From Dactylis glomerata (lineage: Eukaryota > Streptophyta > Magnoliopsida > Poales > Poaceae), in assembly GCA_007115705.1 (NCBI GenBank), contig QXEO01000247.1:11722253-11786252 (forward strand): a DNA stretch of 64,000 bases, in the 5' to 3' direction. The notes beneath the pieces are model-generated. The model saw only the letters and a list, made by a program, of their open reading frames with translations. It did no database searches and was not told the origin of the DNA. Position numbers and translations under genes: made by a program. Positions 32,173 to 44,407 of the stretch are shown piece by piece; the stretch's first letter is position 1; the number at the start of each line of letters is the position of its first letter.

Positions 32173-33817
32173 TGATACGTCTCAAACGTATCTATAATTT
32201 TTGATGCTTCATGCTTGTTTTTACACCATTTGCTTAGTGTTTTGTTACACTTCGTGGCATTTTTATGCATTTCCGGAACTAACCTATTAACGAGATGCCA
32301 CTATGCCAGTTCCCTGTTTTCTGCTATTTTTGTGTTTCAAAAAAGTTACATAGGAAATATTTTTGGAATTGGACGAAACAAAAGCCAAACATCCAGAAAT
32401 TTACTGAAGCTTCCAGAGAACCGAAGAGGAGACGGAGAGGGGCCACGAGCCGGCCACACAATAGGGCGGCGCGGCCCAGGCCCTGGCCGCGCCCCCTATG
32501 TGTGTGACCAGCCTGGTCCACTTCTGACGCCGCCCCTTCGCCTATAAAGACCCCCCGACGGGAAAAACCTAAGAACCTGATCAATTTTCTAGAAACACAT
32601 CACGATCCGCCGCCGCCGTCGACCCGAGATCGGGAGGGTCCAGAAGCTCTTCCCGGCACCCTACCGGAGAGGAGAATCGCCACCGGAGGTCTTCTTCATC
32701 GCCATGCTTGCCTCCAGCGCGATGAGTGAGTAGTCTACCTTGCACTATGGGTCCATAGCAGTAGCTAGTTGGTTGTCTTCTCCACCATGTGCTTCATGTT
32801 TAAATCTCGTGAGCTGCCTTACATGATCGAGACTACCTTTATGTAATTCTACATGTTGTGTTTGTTGGGATCCGATGAATATTGGTGTTATGATTGAGTT
32901 GATGTGCTGAATATTATCTTATGTTATCTCTATGTTGTTTATGATCTTGCATGCTCTCCGTTGTTAGTAGCTATCTTGGCCGAGTAGATACTAGTGACTC
33001 CAAGAGAGGGTATTTATGCTCGATAGTTGGGTTCATGCCTCTTTTTAATCTGGCGGAGTGACAGAAACCTCTAAGGTTGTAGATGTGCTGTTGCCACTAG
33101 GGAGAAAACAATATTCTTATATCCAAGGGCATATGCTTTGTTTACATTACACACTTTGCTTAATGCAGTTATTTGTTGTTCGCAACTTAATACTCATGGG
33201 GTGTTCGGACGATATCCCCGTGAGTGGATTATTAGTTATAGATGCAGCTGGATGGCGGTCTATGTATCTTGTTGTAATGCCCAGAGTAAATCTCATAGTG
33301 ATCCTCTCGACATATGCACGTTGTCTTTATTCTATCAATTGCCCAACTGTAATTTGTTTACCCAGCATGTCGTTATTTATCTTATGGAGAGACACCACTA
33401 GTGAACTGTGGACCCCGGTCCTATTTCCTTTATAATTCTATCACCTGTTTACTTTACTCGCACTGTTTACTTTACTCGCATACTACTATTGCTTTTCACT
33501 CGATACGCTCATACCTTTGTTTACAGCAAACCGGTGAGATTGACAACCTCATCGTAAGTTGGGAGCAAAGTTCTTGGTTGTATTGTGTGCAGGTTCCACG
33601 TTGCTGCTAGTTGAAGACGCGCTAACACGCTATCGTTAACGGCGCCCTTGTTGGAGTGTCACTAGGCTAGCAAGCATCACCTTCTGGAGTTTGGCTTTTT
33701 CCTAGACTAACAAACCTTGGTTTTTTACTGAGGGAAAAATCGCTGCTGTACTCATCAAACCTTCCTCTTGGGGTTCCCAACTGGACGGTGATTTACATCA
33801 TCAACACCGCCACAGCA
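32173..33817 (+). mobile_element. Outer element, 5' LTR
   Basis: 1,645 bp, TGATACGTCTC to CCACAGCA, preceded by target copy CTGGG (32168-32172). TATA box TATAAAG at 32543-32549. The partner LTR is 44408-44646 plus 51235-52636. The two LTRs differ at several per cent of positions, so this is an older insertion than the inner element. Confidence 0.92.
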
Positions 33818-33827
33818 AAGATTTTTC

Positions 33828-33845
33828 TGGTGCCTTTGCCGGGGA
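33828..33845 (+). other. Primer-binding site, tRNA-Asp type, outer element
   Basis: Reads TGGTGCCTTTGCCGGGGA, matching at 16 of 18 positions the complement of the plant tRNA-Asp 3' end. The inner element has the exact 18-base match. Confidence 0.75.
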
Positions 33846-33988
33846 AAAAGAAGACTTCTGCAAGGGGAGTTTCGCACGCATATCCTTTACTTTGTTTTAC
33901 GTTTTGCTTTACTTTATTTTTACTTATTTCGTTTTATAAAAAAAAATAGTTTCCTTTATAGTTGTTACTTTATTACTCTTAGTTTATT

Positions 33989-34582
33989 ATGTTGTTCCCT
34001 AAGTACGTTTTGGAGGACCTCTCAGTAGGTAGTGGTTCTATTATTGGGAAAAGTAACATCGAGGAGTTCTTTAATCATATTAGTATGCATAAAGATGTTG
34101 AGGAAAAATCTTTGGCTGAGCTTGCTCCTAGTTCTGAAGTAGCTTCTGCTTATTTAGTTCACATGTTAGAAGCTAGGTTTGCTAGCCTTAATCCTTTTAT
34201 GCAACACATGTTTCTTAAGCTTCACGATATTGAAGACCCTGAAAAGAAAGCTTTTATCTTGGAAACTTTGCGTAGAGAATTTAGAGATGTTGCCATTGAA
34301 GCTAGGAAAGTTTTTAAGCGTTTTAATAAGCTTGGCTCGCATGTAGAGGTTGTTTGTACAACCAATGAAGATTTCAGAGTACCTATACCTTGTAAGCTTG
34401 TAGGAATTCATGATGCTTTGGAAAAGAATTTTAATTGGATTTGCCCTGAAAATCTTTTTGATGAAAGTAGTGTACCAAAGCGTGATTACAAGGGATACTC
34501 AAAAACTCATTTGGATACAATTCAATTTATTGTTGAAAATACTTCTACAGTTGATCTTAATGCCTCTCTTGATATTACTTGA
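33989..34582 (+). CDS. Outer element ORF, unknown protein, 197 aa
   Basis: An uninterrupted frame from the ATG that follows the shared leader (CTCTTAGTTTATTATG) to a stop after SLDIT. Mostly helical and charged: the first third is acidic, then LETLRREFRDVAIEARKVFK, then a mixed C-terminus. I recognise no gag, protease, RT, RNase H or integrase motif. The flanking leader and trailer are shared with the inner element, whose ORF in the same slot is unrelated. Despite the diverged LTRs the frame is intact, which argues against random sequence. It may be an accessory or captured protein. Confidence 0.6.
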   Translation: MLFPKYVLEDLSVGSGSIIGKSNIEEFFNHISMHKDVEEKSLAELAPSSEVASAYLVHMLEARFASLNPFMQHMFLKLHDIEDPEKKAFILETLRREFRDVAIEARKVFKRFNKLGSHVEVVCTTNEDFRVPIPCKLVGIHDALEKNFNWICPENLFDESSVPKRDYKGYSKTHLDTIQFIVENTSTVDLNASLDIT

Positions 34583-36217
34583 TTCGCACTTTCTGCGCCT
34601 AGCTCAAAGGCGTTAAAGAAAAGCACTCTTGGGAGATAACCCATTGTTTTATTTTCAGTTCTTTTTCTTTGATTTGAGTCTTGGAAGTTATTACTACTGT
34701 AATATCCTCTCCTTATCATTTTTATTTCATTTTTGTGCCAAGGGAAGCCTCTAATTTGAGTGAGGTAAGATTTGGGGATGTTGCTGTCCTGAAACAGATT
34801 TCGGTGCTGCACCATAAAAATTTGTGAAAATTCTCAGAATATCGTTTTGACCTGCGATTTCTTGTGCATATGCCCCAGGTTATATCCAAACATTCATTAG
34901 TTATACACTTTTTGATTTTAGCAACAGAAAACCCTCTAAAAATTCGACCTTTGTCAGATGTTCTATTTTGACAGATTTCTGTCATTATTTATGTTTACCG
35001 CTCGATCGCTTTCTTTTTGAGTTCTTTTGATCACGGAACTTTTGGGGAAGTTGCTACAGTAGTATATGCTTTATATGTGGTGGTTTTGAGTTGAAATCTG
35101 AAGCAAAAAGGGTTGATTCATTGTTATGCTCACACTAATATTGCAAATAGAATTGTGTTTAGTTTTGTATGAAGGAAGTTTTCAAGTGTAGGGATCAGAG
35201 AATGATGAGATGAGTTGAAGAATGGACAAAAGCTCAAGATTGGGGATGCCCACGCACCCCAAGAAATATCCAAGAGGTACAAGCATCAAAGCTTGGGGAT
35301 GCCCCCGAGGCACCCCTTCTTCATCGGCAAAAATCAGGTCACCTTTCAACACACTATATTTTTATTGCTGCATGCACTATGTGTTTTTCTTGGAGCATCA
35401 GTTGTTTTAGTTTTCAGTTTTGTTTGCTACAATAAATGGTTGGACCCCAACAAATTTCTTTTGGAGAAGTTGCCTTGCTTTTCACTTGCCAAGAACACTC
35501 TGTTTTTCACTCTTATCGTTCAACGAGTGTTCTCTTTTTCTAGAACTGCATTTAGCTTTCGTTTTTCACCTTGATTTTTGTTCAGATATTGTTATATCTT
35601 TGCATCAAGGTGTATTTTGACCTCTGGTCCATGTTGGTTTTCATCAAAAAAGTTGTTTCAAAAAGGTTCGAATGGTGTTGGAAAAGAGAAAAAGATTTAT
35701 GCAAAAAAGTGGTACAAAAAGGAGCTTGTGTAGACTGCGACCTAGGCTTTTGCATGTCATGCTTGATGTCTTTTTGATAGTATGCTTAGTGGTTTTGCTT
35801 TAGCATGACTTGTCTCAAATGACTGAGATTGCTTAATGAGCCTTTGAAAAACTCATGCGTTGTTTTAATTATTTGAAAGTATTATTTTGGTTTTCTCCTT
35901 GATGCTTTATTTGGGTTGACTTGGCGCATGCTCACACATGTTAGACTCATACAAAGTCGCCATTGCCTCTATGATCATTTAGTTTTTGACTTTTGATGCC
36001 ATCTTATGCTTCTTTTAATGTTGCTTTGTCGCTTTGCATGATTATGGCCGTTATTGCTCTCTTAGTTGGTCGCTCCCAGTCTTTTGCTAGCCCTCGTTTC
36101 GTACTGAGTATGAGCTCTACTCGTGCATCCAAATCCTAAAAACCAAGTTGGTCCAATGTGTCCACTATAAATTCCTATGCATGGTATTTGCAAGCCATTC
36201 CAAGTAAATTTTCATGT
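34583..36217 (+). other. Outer element 3' untranslated internal region
   Basis: Homologous along its length to 38917-40560 of the inner element (CGCCTAGCTCAAAGGCG; CTTGGGGATGCCCCCGAGG). The first of these can fold as a short stem-loop just after the stop codon in both. No ORF. It ends at target copy GCTAC (36218-36222). Confidence 0.75.
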
Positions 36218-36222
36218 GCTAC

Positions 36223-37857
36223 TGATACGTCTCAAACGTATCTATAATTTTTGATGCTCCATGCTTGTTTTTACACCATTTGCCGATTGTTTCGTTACAC
36301 TTAGTGGTACTTTTATACATTTTCCGGAACTAACCTATTAACGAAGTGCCACAGTGCCAGTTTCCTGTTTTCTGCTGTTTTTGTGTTTCAGAAGTGATAC
36401 ACAGGAAATATTCTCGGAATTGGACGAAACAAGTTCCTGAAGTCATATTTCACCGGGGAGCTCCCAAACATCCGAAGACCTGACGGAGGGGGGCCACGTG
36501 GCCCCCACACACAGGGGCGGCGCGGCCTGGCCCCTGGCCGCGCCAGCCCCGTGTGAGGCCGCGTGGCTCCACCTCTGATAGCCCCCTTTCGCCTATATAT
36601 ACCCCCTGACGAGAAAAACCTAAGGCCCCGATCAGTTTTCCAGAATACATCGCGATCCGCCGCCGCCGTCGACCCGAAGATCGGGAGGGTCCAGAAGCTC
36701 TTCCCGGCACCCTGCCGGAGAGGGGAATCGCCACCGGAGGTCTTCTTCATCGCCATGCTTGCCTCCGGAGCGATGAGTGAGTAGTCTACCTTGGACTATG
36801 GGTCCATAGCAGTAGCTAGATGGTTGTCTTCTCCACCATGTGCTTCATGTTTAGATCTCATGAGCCGCCCTACATGATTGAGATCACCGTTATGTAATAC
36901 TATGATGTTGGTTTGTTGGGATCCGATGAATATTGGTGTTTATGATTAAGTTGCTGTACTGAATTATATCTTTTGTTATCTCTATGTTGTTTATGATCTT
37001 GCATGCTCTCCGTTGTTAGTAGCTATCTTGGCCGAGTAGTTGCTAGTGACTCCAAGAGGGGGTATTTATGCTCGATAGTGGGTTCATGTCTCTATTTCAC
37101 CTGGGGGAGTGACAGAAACCTCTAAGGTGGTAGATGTGCTGTTGCTACTAGGGAGAAAATAACATTCATATGCTCAAGGGCATATGCTTTGTTTACATTA
37201 CACACTTTGCTTAATGCAATTATCTGTTGTTCGCAACTTAATACTTTTGGGGTGTTCGGATGATATCCCCGAGGGTGGATTATTAGTCATAGATGCAGTT
37301 GGATGGCGGTCTATGTATTTTGTTGTAATGCCCAGAGTGAATCTCATAGTGATCTTCTTGACATATCACGTTATCTTTATTCTATCAATTGCCCAACTGT
37401 AATTTGTTTACCCAGCATGTTATTTATCTATGGAGAGACACCACTAGTGAACTGTGGACCCCGGTCCTATTTTAATCATATTGCAATCACCTGTTTACTT
37501 TTCCTGCACTGTTTACTTTACTCGCACATTACTACTGTTTTCCACTCGATACACTCATAACCTTTGTTTCAAGCAAACCGGTGAGATTGACAACCTCATC
37601 GCAAGTTGGGAGCAAAGTATTTGTTTGTGTGTGTGCAGGTTCCACGTTGCAGCTAGCAAGCAAAGCTTGGACGAGGCGCCATATATAAATTGTCCGCTGA
37701 TGTCGCAAACTAGCAAGCATCACCTTCTGTCGTCACCGTCTCTCTTCTTCAAGAACGATATTAAACCTTGGTTTCTTAACTGAGGGAAAACTAGCTGCTA
37801 TACTCATCACACCTTCCTCTTGGGGTTCCCAACGGGCTGGTCATTCACCACGCATCA
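36223..37857 (+). mobile_element. Inner element, 5' LTR
   Basis: 1,635 bp, TGATACGTCTC to CACGCATCA, TATA box TATATATA at about 36594. Target copy GCTAC precedes it. The 3' LTR (41842-43476) is exactly the same length, and I count four base differences by eye, so the insertion is very young. Confidence 0.95.
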
Positions 37858-37868
37858 AGCTAATTTTC

Positions 37869-37886
37869 TGGCGCCGTTGCCGGGGA
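37869..37886 (+). other. Primer-binding site, tRNA-Asp, inner element
   Basis: TGGCGCCGTTGCCGGGGA, an exact 18-base complement of the plant tRNA-Asp 3' end including CCA, 11 bp after the LTR. Confidence 0.88.
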
Positions 37887-38049
37887 AGAGAGAAGACTTC
37901 TGCGAGGGGAGTTCTTCGCACACACATTCTTTACTTTGTTATTTGTTTTGCTTTACTTTATTTTATTTTACCTGCATTGCTTTTTATATCAAAAACCCAA
38001 AAAAAATTAGAATCCTTGGTAGTTGTTATTTCTTTGCTCTTAGTTTATC

Positions 38050-38916
38050 ATGTCTAGTTTAGTTGCTACTACTATGTCCCCCGCGGACATGATCTTTACC
38101 TTTAAGCAGAAAGATGAGGAAAGCTTTAAAGAAGCTTGGTCTAGAATTTATGATTGGCATGGAAAAACTGAACCTAAAATGACTTTGAGTTTGCTTCTTA
38201 GTAGCTTTTACTTTGGACTTTCTCTTCGTTATAGATATGCTTTGGATGCTACTGCAGAAGGAGATTTCCTTCATTGTGATGGAGATCAAGCCTTCAATAT
38301 TATTAAAAAGTTGATTACAATTTATAGCATGCCAACCTATTTTGATTCCTCTCTTGTGTGCATTTTTAATAGACTTAATACTCTTGAGACTCACACTGCT
38401 AGTTTGAATTCTTGTTACAATACTTTGCGTCAGCATTTTGATTATGTGCCTATAAATTCTGAGCCTTCGAGCTGGTATCCTACAATAAAAATCACCATTA
38501 GTGGTGAAACTTTTCATGCTTGTTGTGATATTATGTCTGAATTTTGTCTCATGCCAAAGGATGTTTATGAACCTTTGAGCCTTTGGAAGCTTTCTGAGGG
38601 AGGAGAAGAAATTTTTCTTACTAATAATGCCACCATATCTCCCCTTGGAATAGCTGAAGGAGTCTTTACAAAAATCCTAGGAAGAATGATATCTACTGAT
38701 TATCTTGTTATTGAATGTGTAGGAAAAGGACAAATCACACTTGGAAGATCCATTCTGAAGCTCCTTGGCGCCGTTATCGATGTGGGAAAAGGCAATATAA
38801 CATTTACTACTCCACCTTGCAATAACCATGTCTTTCCTAGAGTCAAGAGCAAAGGTAAGAAAGGGAGACGTAAGGCACGTGCTGACCCTAGCACTTCATC
38901 GCTTGATATTACTTGA
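38050..38916 (+). CDS. Inner element ORF: gag fragment fused to protease-like domain
   Basis: 288 intact codons. Residues 10-100 resemble a Gypsy gag core (FKQKDEESFKEAWSRIYDW, then a segment ending DGDQAFNIIKKLI). Residues 150-260 resemble the retropepsin region: ISGETFHACCDIMSEFCLMP, then LGIAEGVFTKILGR, ITLGRSILKLLGAVIDVGKG. Where a protease has D-(T/S/L)-G-A, this has DIMS, so it is probably inactive. The tail is basic (KGKKGRRKAR). No RT, RNase H or integrase exists in the element, so it needs a helper. The open frame plus near-identical LTRs suggests recent, perhaps selected, function as a structural protein. Confidence 0.75.
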   Translation: MSSLVATTMSPADMIFTFKQKDEESFKEAWSRIYDWHGKTEPKMTLSLLLSSFYFGLSLRYRYALDATAEGDFLHCDGDQAFNIIKKLITIYSMPTYFDSSLVCIFNRLNTLETHTASLNSCYNTLRQHFDYVPINSEPSSWYPTIKITISGETFHACCDIMSEFCLMPKDVYEPLSLWKLSEGGEEIFLTNNATISPLGIAEGVFTKILGRMISTDYLVIECVGKGQITLGRSILKLLGAVIDVGKGNITFTTPPCNNHVFPRVKSKGKKGRRKARADPSTSSLDIT

Positions 38917-41841
38917 TTCGCAATTTTCTGCGCCTAGCTCAAAGGCGTTAAAGAAAAGCACTCTTGGGAGATAACCCATTGTTTACTTTTCAGTACTTTT
39001 TCTTTTATTTGAGTCTTGGAAGTCATTACTACTGTAATGACCGCTCCTTATCTTGTTTATTTCGTTTTTGTGCCAAGAGAAGCCTCTAATTTGAGTGAGG
39101 TAAAGATTTGGGGTTATTGCTGTCCTGAAACTGTTTTCGGTGCTGCACCGTAAAAATTCGTGAAAATTCTCTGTTTATCTTTTGGACCTGCGATTTCTTG
39201 TGCATATGCCCCAGGTTATATCCAAACTTTTCTTAGTTGAACACTTTTTGATTTGAGCAACAGAAAATCCCTCAAAAATTCGTCCATTATCAGCTGTCCA
39301 GTTTTGACAGATTTCTGCCAATATTTGTTTTTGCCACTTTATCGCTTTCTTTTGAGTTCTTTTTTATCATGGAACTCTTGTGGAAGTTGCTACAGTAGTA
39401 TATACTTTATATGTGGTGGTTTTGGGTTGAAACCTGAAGCTAAAAGAGGTTGAATATATTTTATGCTTGCACTAATGTTGCTAATAGAATTGTGTTTAGT
39501 TTTGTATGAAGGAAGTTTTCAAGTGTAGGGATTGGAGAATGATGAGATGAAAGAATGGACAAAAGCTCAAGCTTGGGGATGCCCATGCATCACCCCAAGA
39601 AATATCCAAGAAGTACAAGAGTCAAAGCTTGGGGATGCCCCCGAGGCACCCCTTCTTCATCGGCAAAAATCAGGTCACCTTTCAAAACACTATATTTTTA
39701 TTGCTTCATGCACTATGTGTTTTTCTTGGAGCGTCAGTTGTTTTAGTTTTCTTAGTTTGTTTAGTTTGTTTGTTGCTGCAATAAATGGTTGGACCCCAAC
39801 AAATTTCCTTTGAAGGAGATGTACTTGTTTTCATTTGCAAAGAACGCTCTAGTTTTCACTCTTATTTATCGAGCATTCTACTTTTTCTGCTACTGCTTTT
39901 GGTTTTCGTTTTCGCCTTGATATGCGTTCAGATCTTGTCATATCTTTTTATCAAGGTGTATTTTTGCCTCTGATCTTTATTGGTTTTCATCAAAAGAGGT
40001 GTTTATAAAAATTTCAAATGGTGTTGGAAAAGAGAAAAAGCTTTGTGCAAAATAGTGGTACAAGAAGGAGCTTGTGTAGACTGCGGCTTAGGCTTTTTCA
40101 TGTCATGCTTGATGTCTTTTTGATAGTATGCTTAGTAGTTTTGCTGTAGCATGACTTGTCTCAAATAACTGAGATTGCTTAATGAGCCTTTGAAAAAATC
40201 ATGCGTTGTTTTTATTGTATGGAAGCATTATTTTGGTTTTCTCCTTGATGCTTTATTTGGGTTGACTTGGCGCATGCTCACACATGTTAGACTCTTCCAA
40301 AGTCGCCATTAGCCTTCATGATCATTTAGTTTTTGACTTTTGATGCCATCATATGCTTCTTTTAATGTCGCTTTGTCGCTTTGCATGATTATGGCCATTA
40401 TTGCTCTCTTAGTTGGTCGCTCCCAGTCTTTTGCCAGCCCTCGCCTTGTACTGAGTATGAGCTCTACTCGTGCATCCAACTCCTAAAAGCCAAGTTTTCC
40501 ATTGTGTCCACCATACATACCTACTAGCAATTTGCTATTCCAAGTAAATTTGACTTGCTTTTATTTTTCTTCAAATTAAACTCTTACCAGTGTTATGCGA
40601 AATTCGGTCAGTAAAGCTCTCACGAACCGGAAGGCACACTTTACTTTTTTCTGTTCTTAAAATTTTGACATTGTGGTCTTTTATGCTGAGTTGTTATGCT
40701 TGCAAGTTGTAAGTTGGATTCTAGCCCAGCCATGCCATCATGGGGCAAGCTTTCAACATTGCACTTCTTTTTGAGTTGATATCGTGATCTTTTGTTTATG
40801 GATGCCCGCTGTGTGAAATGAATTGGGAATCTTGTGAGGATCATGGAGTTTTTATATGTGTTAGGGAAACGCCGGGCCGCCAATCTAAGCCATGCATAAT
40901 TCATGGTGGAAATTTGCAGCATACCCATGGTGAACATTCGACGACGCATCTCACAATAAAAAGCTAAACAATATAGCAAATAAAAGAGATGTCGAGGTGT
41001 TCATTGTCTGCTTGTCCTGTCATTTTGGTGTGGGCTTGTTCCATGTCATCGGGCACGGAGGTACCCCATTGGCGGTTCTCAATGATATGCATATACTTAC
41101 AATGACAAGAGCCTTGCTTGGGACTCTAAGTAAACTAGCATGGTTTGGGTACTTGTATTCACGGGACACGAGGTTTTCAACTTATGATTTGTCAAGCATA
41201 TGCATCATAATTGTTCTCGCATTAACTTTAACCATTCAAGATGCTTATGATGGGGGCAATGAGAGCTCAAAGCCGGTAAGTACCATAATTTTTGAAGGTT
41301 ATAAAACTTGCAATCACTGCTTCCCTCTGCGAAGGGCCTTTCTTTTACTTTTATGTTGAGTCACCACCTTCTTTCTTTATGCACCATTAAGAGAGCATAG
41401 TTGTCATTCTTAGTGTGATATGCATTGTCCCAAGGTTCATTGATTGACTCATATTGTTGGTTTCACTTGTTCCTAAATTATTTGTATCTAGTCACCCTCT
41501 TAAACTTTGAGGTGTCCTATGCATTTATGTTTTGCTCTCTTTGAAGGACAAGCTGAAAACCATTTGTATGTTTTTCCTTATGATTTGAACACACGTTTGA
41601 CTTTCATTGTTTCATTATCATGATCTTTTGTTTGTGTTCATTTGCATGTTTACAACATGGTTGCTAAGTTCTTATTGTCATGATTATATCTTTCATGCCC
41701 ATGTTTTAAGTTCTATTGATCCCAGCTCATCAATGCTTACATATATGATCAAGATTGTGTAGGTGCATGTCACCTCAAAAATTATTCTTTTGTTATCACT
41801 TACCTACTCGAGGACGAGCAGGAGTTAAGCTTGGGGATGCT
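38917..41841 (+). other. Inner element 3' untranslated internal region and PPT
   Basis: 2.9 kb with no pol. The first 1.65 kb matches the outer element's trailer; 41310-41841 matches 43880-44407. It ends AGCTTGGGGATGCT directly before the 3' LTR, the likely polypurine-tract region. 40560-41300 has no counterpart in the retained part of the outer element. Short frames here have no family features. Confidence 0.75.
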
Positions 41842-43476
41842 TGATACGTCTCAAACGTATCTATAATTTTTGATGCTCCATGCTTGTTTTTACACCATTT
41901 GCCTATTGTTTCATTACACTTAGTGGTACTTTTATACATTTTCCGGAACTAACCTATTAACGAAGTGCCACAGTGCCAGTTTCCTGTTTTCTGCTGTTTT
42001 TGTGTTTCAGAAGTGATACACAGGAAATATTCTCGGAATTGGACGAAACAAGTTCCTGAAGTCATATTTCACCGGGGAGCTCCCAAACATCCGAAGACCT
42101 GACGGAGGGGGGCCACGTGGCCCCCACACACAGGGGCGGCGCGGCCTGGCCCCTGGCCGCGCCAGCCCCGTGTGAGGCCGCGTGGCTCCACCTCTGATAG
42201 CCCCCTTTCGCCTATATATACCCCCTGACGAGAAAAACCTAAGGCCCCGATCAGTTTTCCAGAATACATCGCGATCCGCCGCCGCCGTCGACCCGAAGAT
42301 CGGGAGGGTCCAGAAGCTCTTCCCGGCACCCTGCCGGAGAGGGGAATCGCCACCGGAGGTCTTCTTCATCGCCATGCTTGCCTCCGGAGCGATGAGTGAG
42401 TAGTCTACCTTGGACTATGGGTCCATAGCAGTAGCTAGATGGTTGTCTTCTCCACCATGTGCTTCATGTTTAGATCTCATGAGCTGCCCTACATGATTGA
42501 GATCACCGTTATGTAATACTATGATGTTGGTTTGTTGGGATCCGATGAATATTGGTGTTTATGATTAAGTTGCTGTACTGAATTATATCTTTTGTTATCT
42601 CTATGTTGTTTATGATCTTGCATGCTCTCCGTTGTTAGTAGCTATCTTGGCCGAGTAGTTGCTAGTGACTCCAAGAGGGGGTATTTATGCTCGATAGTGG
42701 GTTCATGTCTCTATTTCACCTGGGGGAGTGACAGAAACCTCTAAGGTGGTAGATGTGCTGTTGCTACTAGGGAGAAAATAACATTCATATGCTCAAGGGC
42801 ATATGCTTTGTTTACATTACACACTTTGCTTAATGCAATTATCTGTTGTTCGCAACTTAATACTTTTGGGGTGTTCGGATGATATCCCCGAGGGTGGATT
42901 ATTAGTCATAGATGCAGTTGGATGGCGGTCTATGTATTTTGTTGTAATGCCCAGAGTGAATCTCATAGTGATCTTCTTGACATATCACGTTATCTTTATT
43001 CTATCAATTGCCCAACTGTAATTTGTTTACCCAGCATGTTATTTATCTATGGAGAGACACCACTAGTGAACTGTGGACCCCGGTCCTATTTTAATCATAT
43101 TGCAATCACCTGTTTACTTTTCCTGCACTGTTTACTTTACTCGCACATTACTACTGTTTTCCACTCGATACACTCATAACCTTTGTTTCAAGCAAACCGG
43201 TGAGATTGACAACCTCATCGCAAGTTGGGAGCAAAGTATTTGTTTGTGTGTGTGCAGGTTCCACGTTGCAGCTAGCAAGCAAAGCTTGGACGAGGCGCCA
43301 TATATAAATTGTCCGCTGATGTCGCAAACTAGCAAGCATCACCTTCAGTCGTCACCGTCTCTCTTCTTCAAGAACGATATTAAACCTTGGTTTCTTAACT
43401 GAGGGAAAACTAGCTGCTATACTCATCACACCTTCCTCTTGGGGTTCCCAACGGGCTGGTCATTCACCACGCATCA
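41842..43476 (+). mobile_element. Inner element, 3' LTR
   Basis: Same length and ends as 36223-37857. Target copy GCTAC follows at 43477-43481. Confidence 0.95.
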
Positions 43477-43481
43477 GCTAC

Positions 43482-44407
43482 CTTTGAAAAAACCTTCAAA
43501 ATACTTCTCGTTTTGTGACACTGTTTTCAGCTCATGGGGACGTAGTGGTCGGATTTGCTATCTTCCATATTGTTTATTCCAAAAAGAAAAAAAAAGAAAA
43601 AAAGAAAAAAGAAAAAAAGGCACTCCTCCGTGGTATGTGAATGTTGGTGGGCACCCGATGGAATCGGTTAGCCATGGTTTGAGAAAGAAAAAAGGTGGGG
43701 AGGAGTGCCAAGCTTTATAAAAGAGCACAAAAGTGCCAATCTCTCTCAAAAACTTGCTTCATTTTTGTATGGAAGATAGTAAGAACCCCATTGCAAGTCG
43801 TTGACAAAAACAATCACCTCTCAAAACCCAATTTTTATCTCTCTGTTTAACAAATAAAAAGCTCTAGCACATGTTTAATCACCGCTTCCCTCTGTGAAGG
43901 GCCTTTCTTTTACTTTTATGTTGAGTCACCACCTTCTACCTTTATGCACCGTCTAAGAGAGCATAGTTATCATTCTAAGTATAATGTGCATTGTCCCAAA
44001 GTTTTCATTGATTGATTCATGATGTTGGTTTCACTTGTTCTTAAATTACTTGTATCTAGTCGCCCTCTTAAACTTGAAGGTGTCCTATGCATTTATGTTT
44101 TGCTCTCTCATGAAGGACAAGCTGAAAACCATTTGTATGTTTTTCCATATGATTTGAACACACGTTTGACTTTCATTGTTTCATTTTCAGGATCTTTCGT
44201 TTATGTTCTTTTTTATGTTATAACATGGTTGCTAAGTTTCTTCTATCAAGATTATATCTTTCATGCCCATGTTTTATGTTCTTTTGATCCCAGCGCACAA
44301 CGCTTACAAATATGGTCAAGATTGTGTAGGTGCATGTCACCTCAAAAATTATTTCTTTGTTATCACTTACCTACTCAAGGACGAGCGGGAGTTAAGCTTG
44401 GGGATGC
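43482..44407 (+). other. Outer element internal region, resumed
   Basis: Continues the outer element after the inner insertion. 43560-43620 is an A/G homopurine run with many A tracts. An 11-bp inverted repeat GGCACTCCTCC (43619-43629) and GGAGGAGTGCC (43699-43709) follows and has no match in the inner element. From 43880 onward it aligns with the inner element's trailer, ending GGGGATGC at the LTR. Confidence 0.7.

Noticed and set aside
33058..33610. Reading frames of 70-125 codons repeated in each TGATACGTCTC LTR
   Set aside because: They recur in all LTR copies in overlapping frames, change frame with small indels, and show no protein features. They are LTR sequence.
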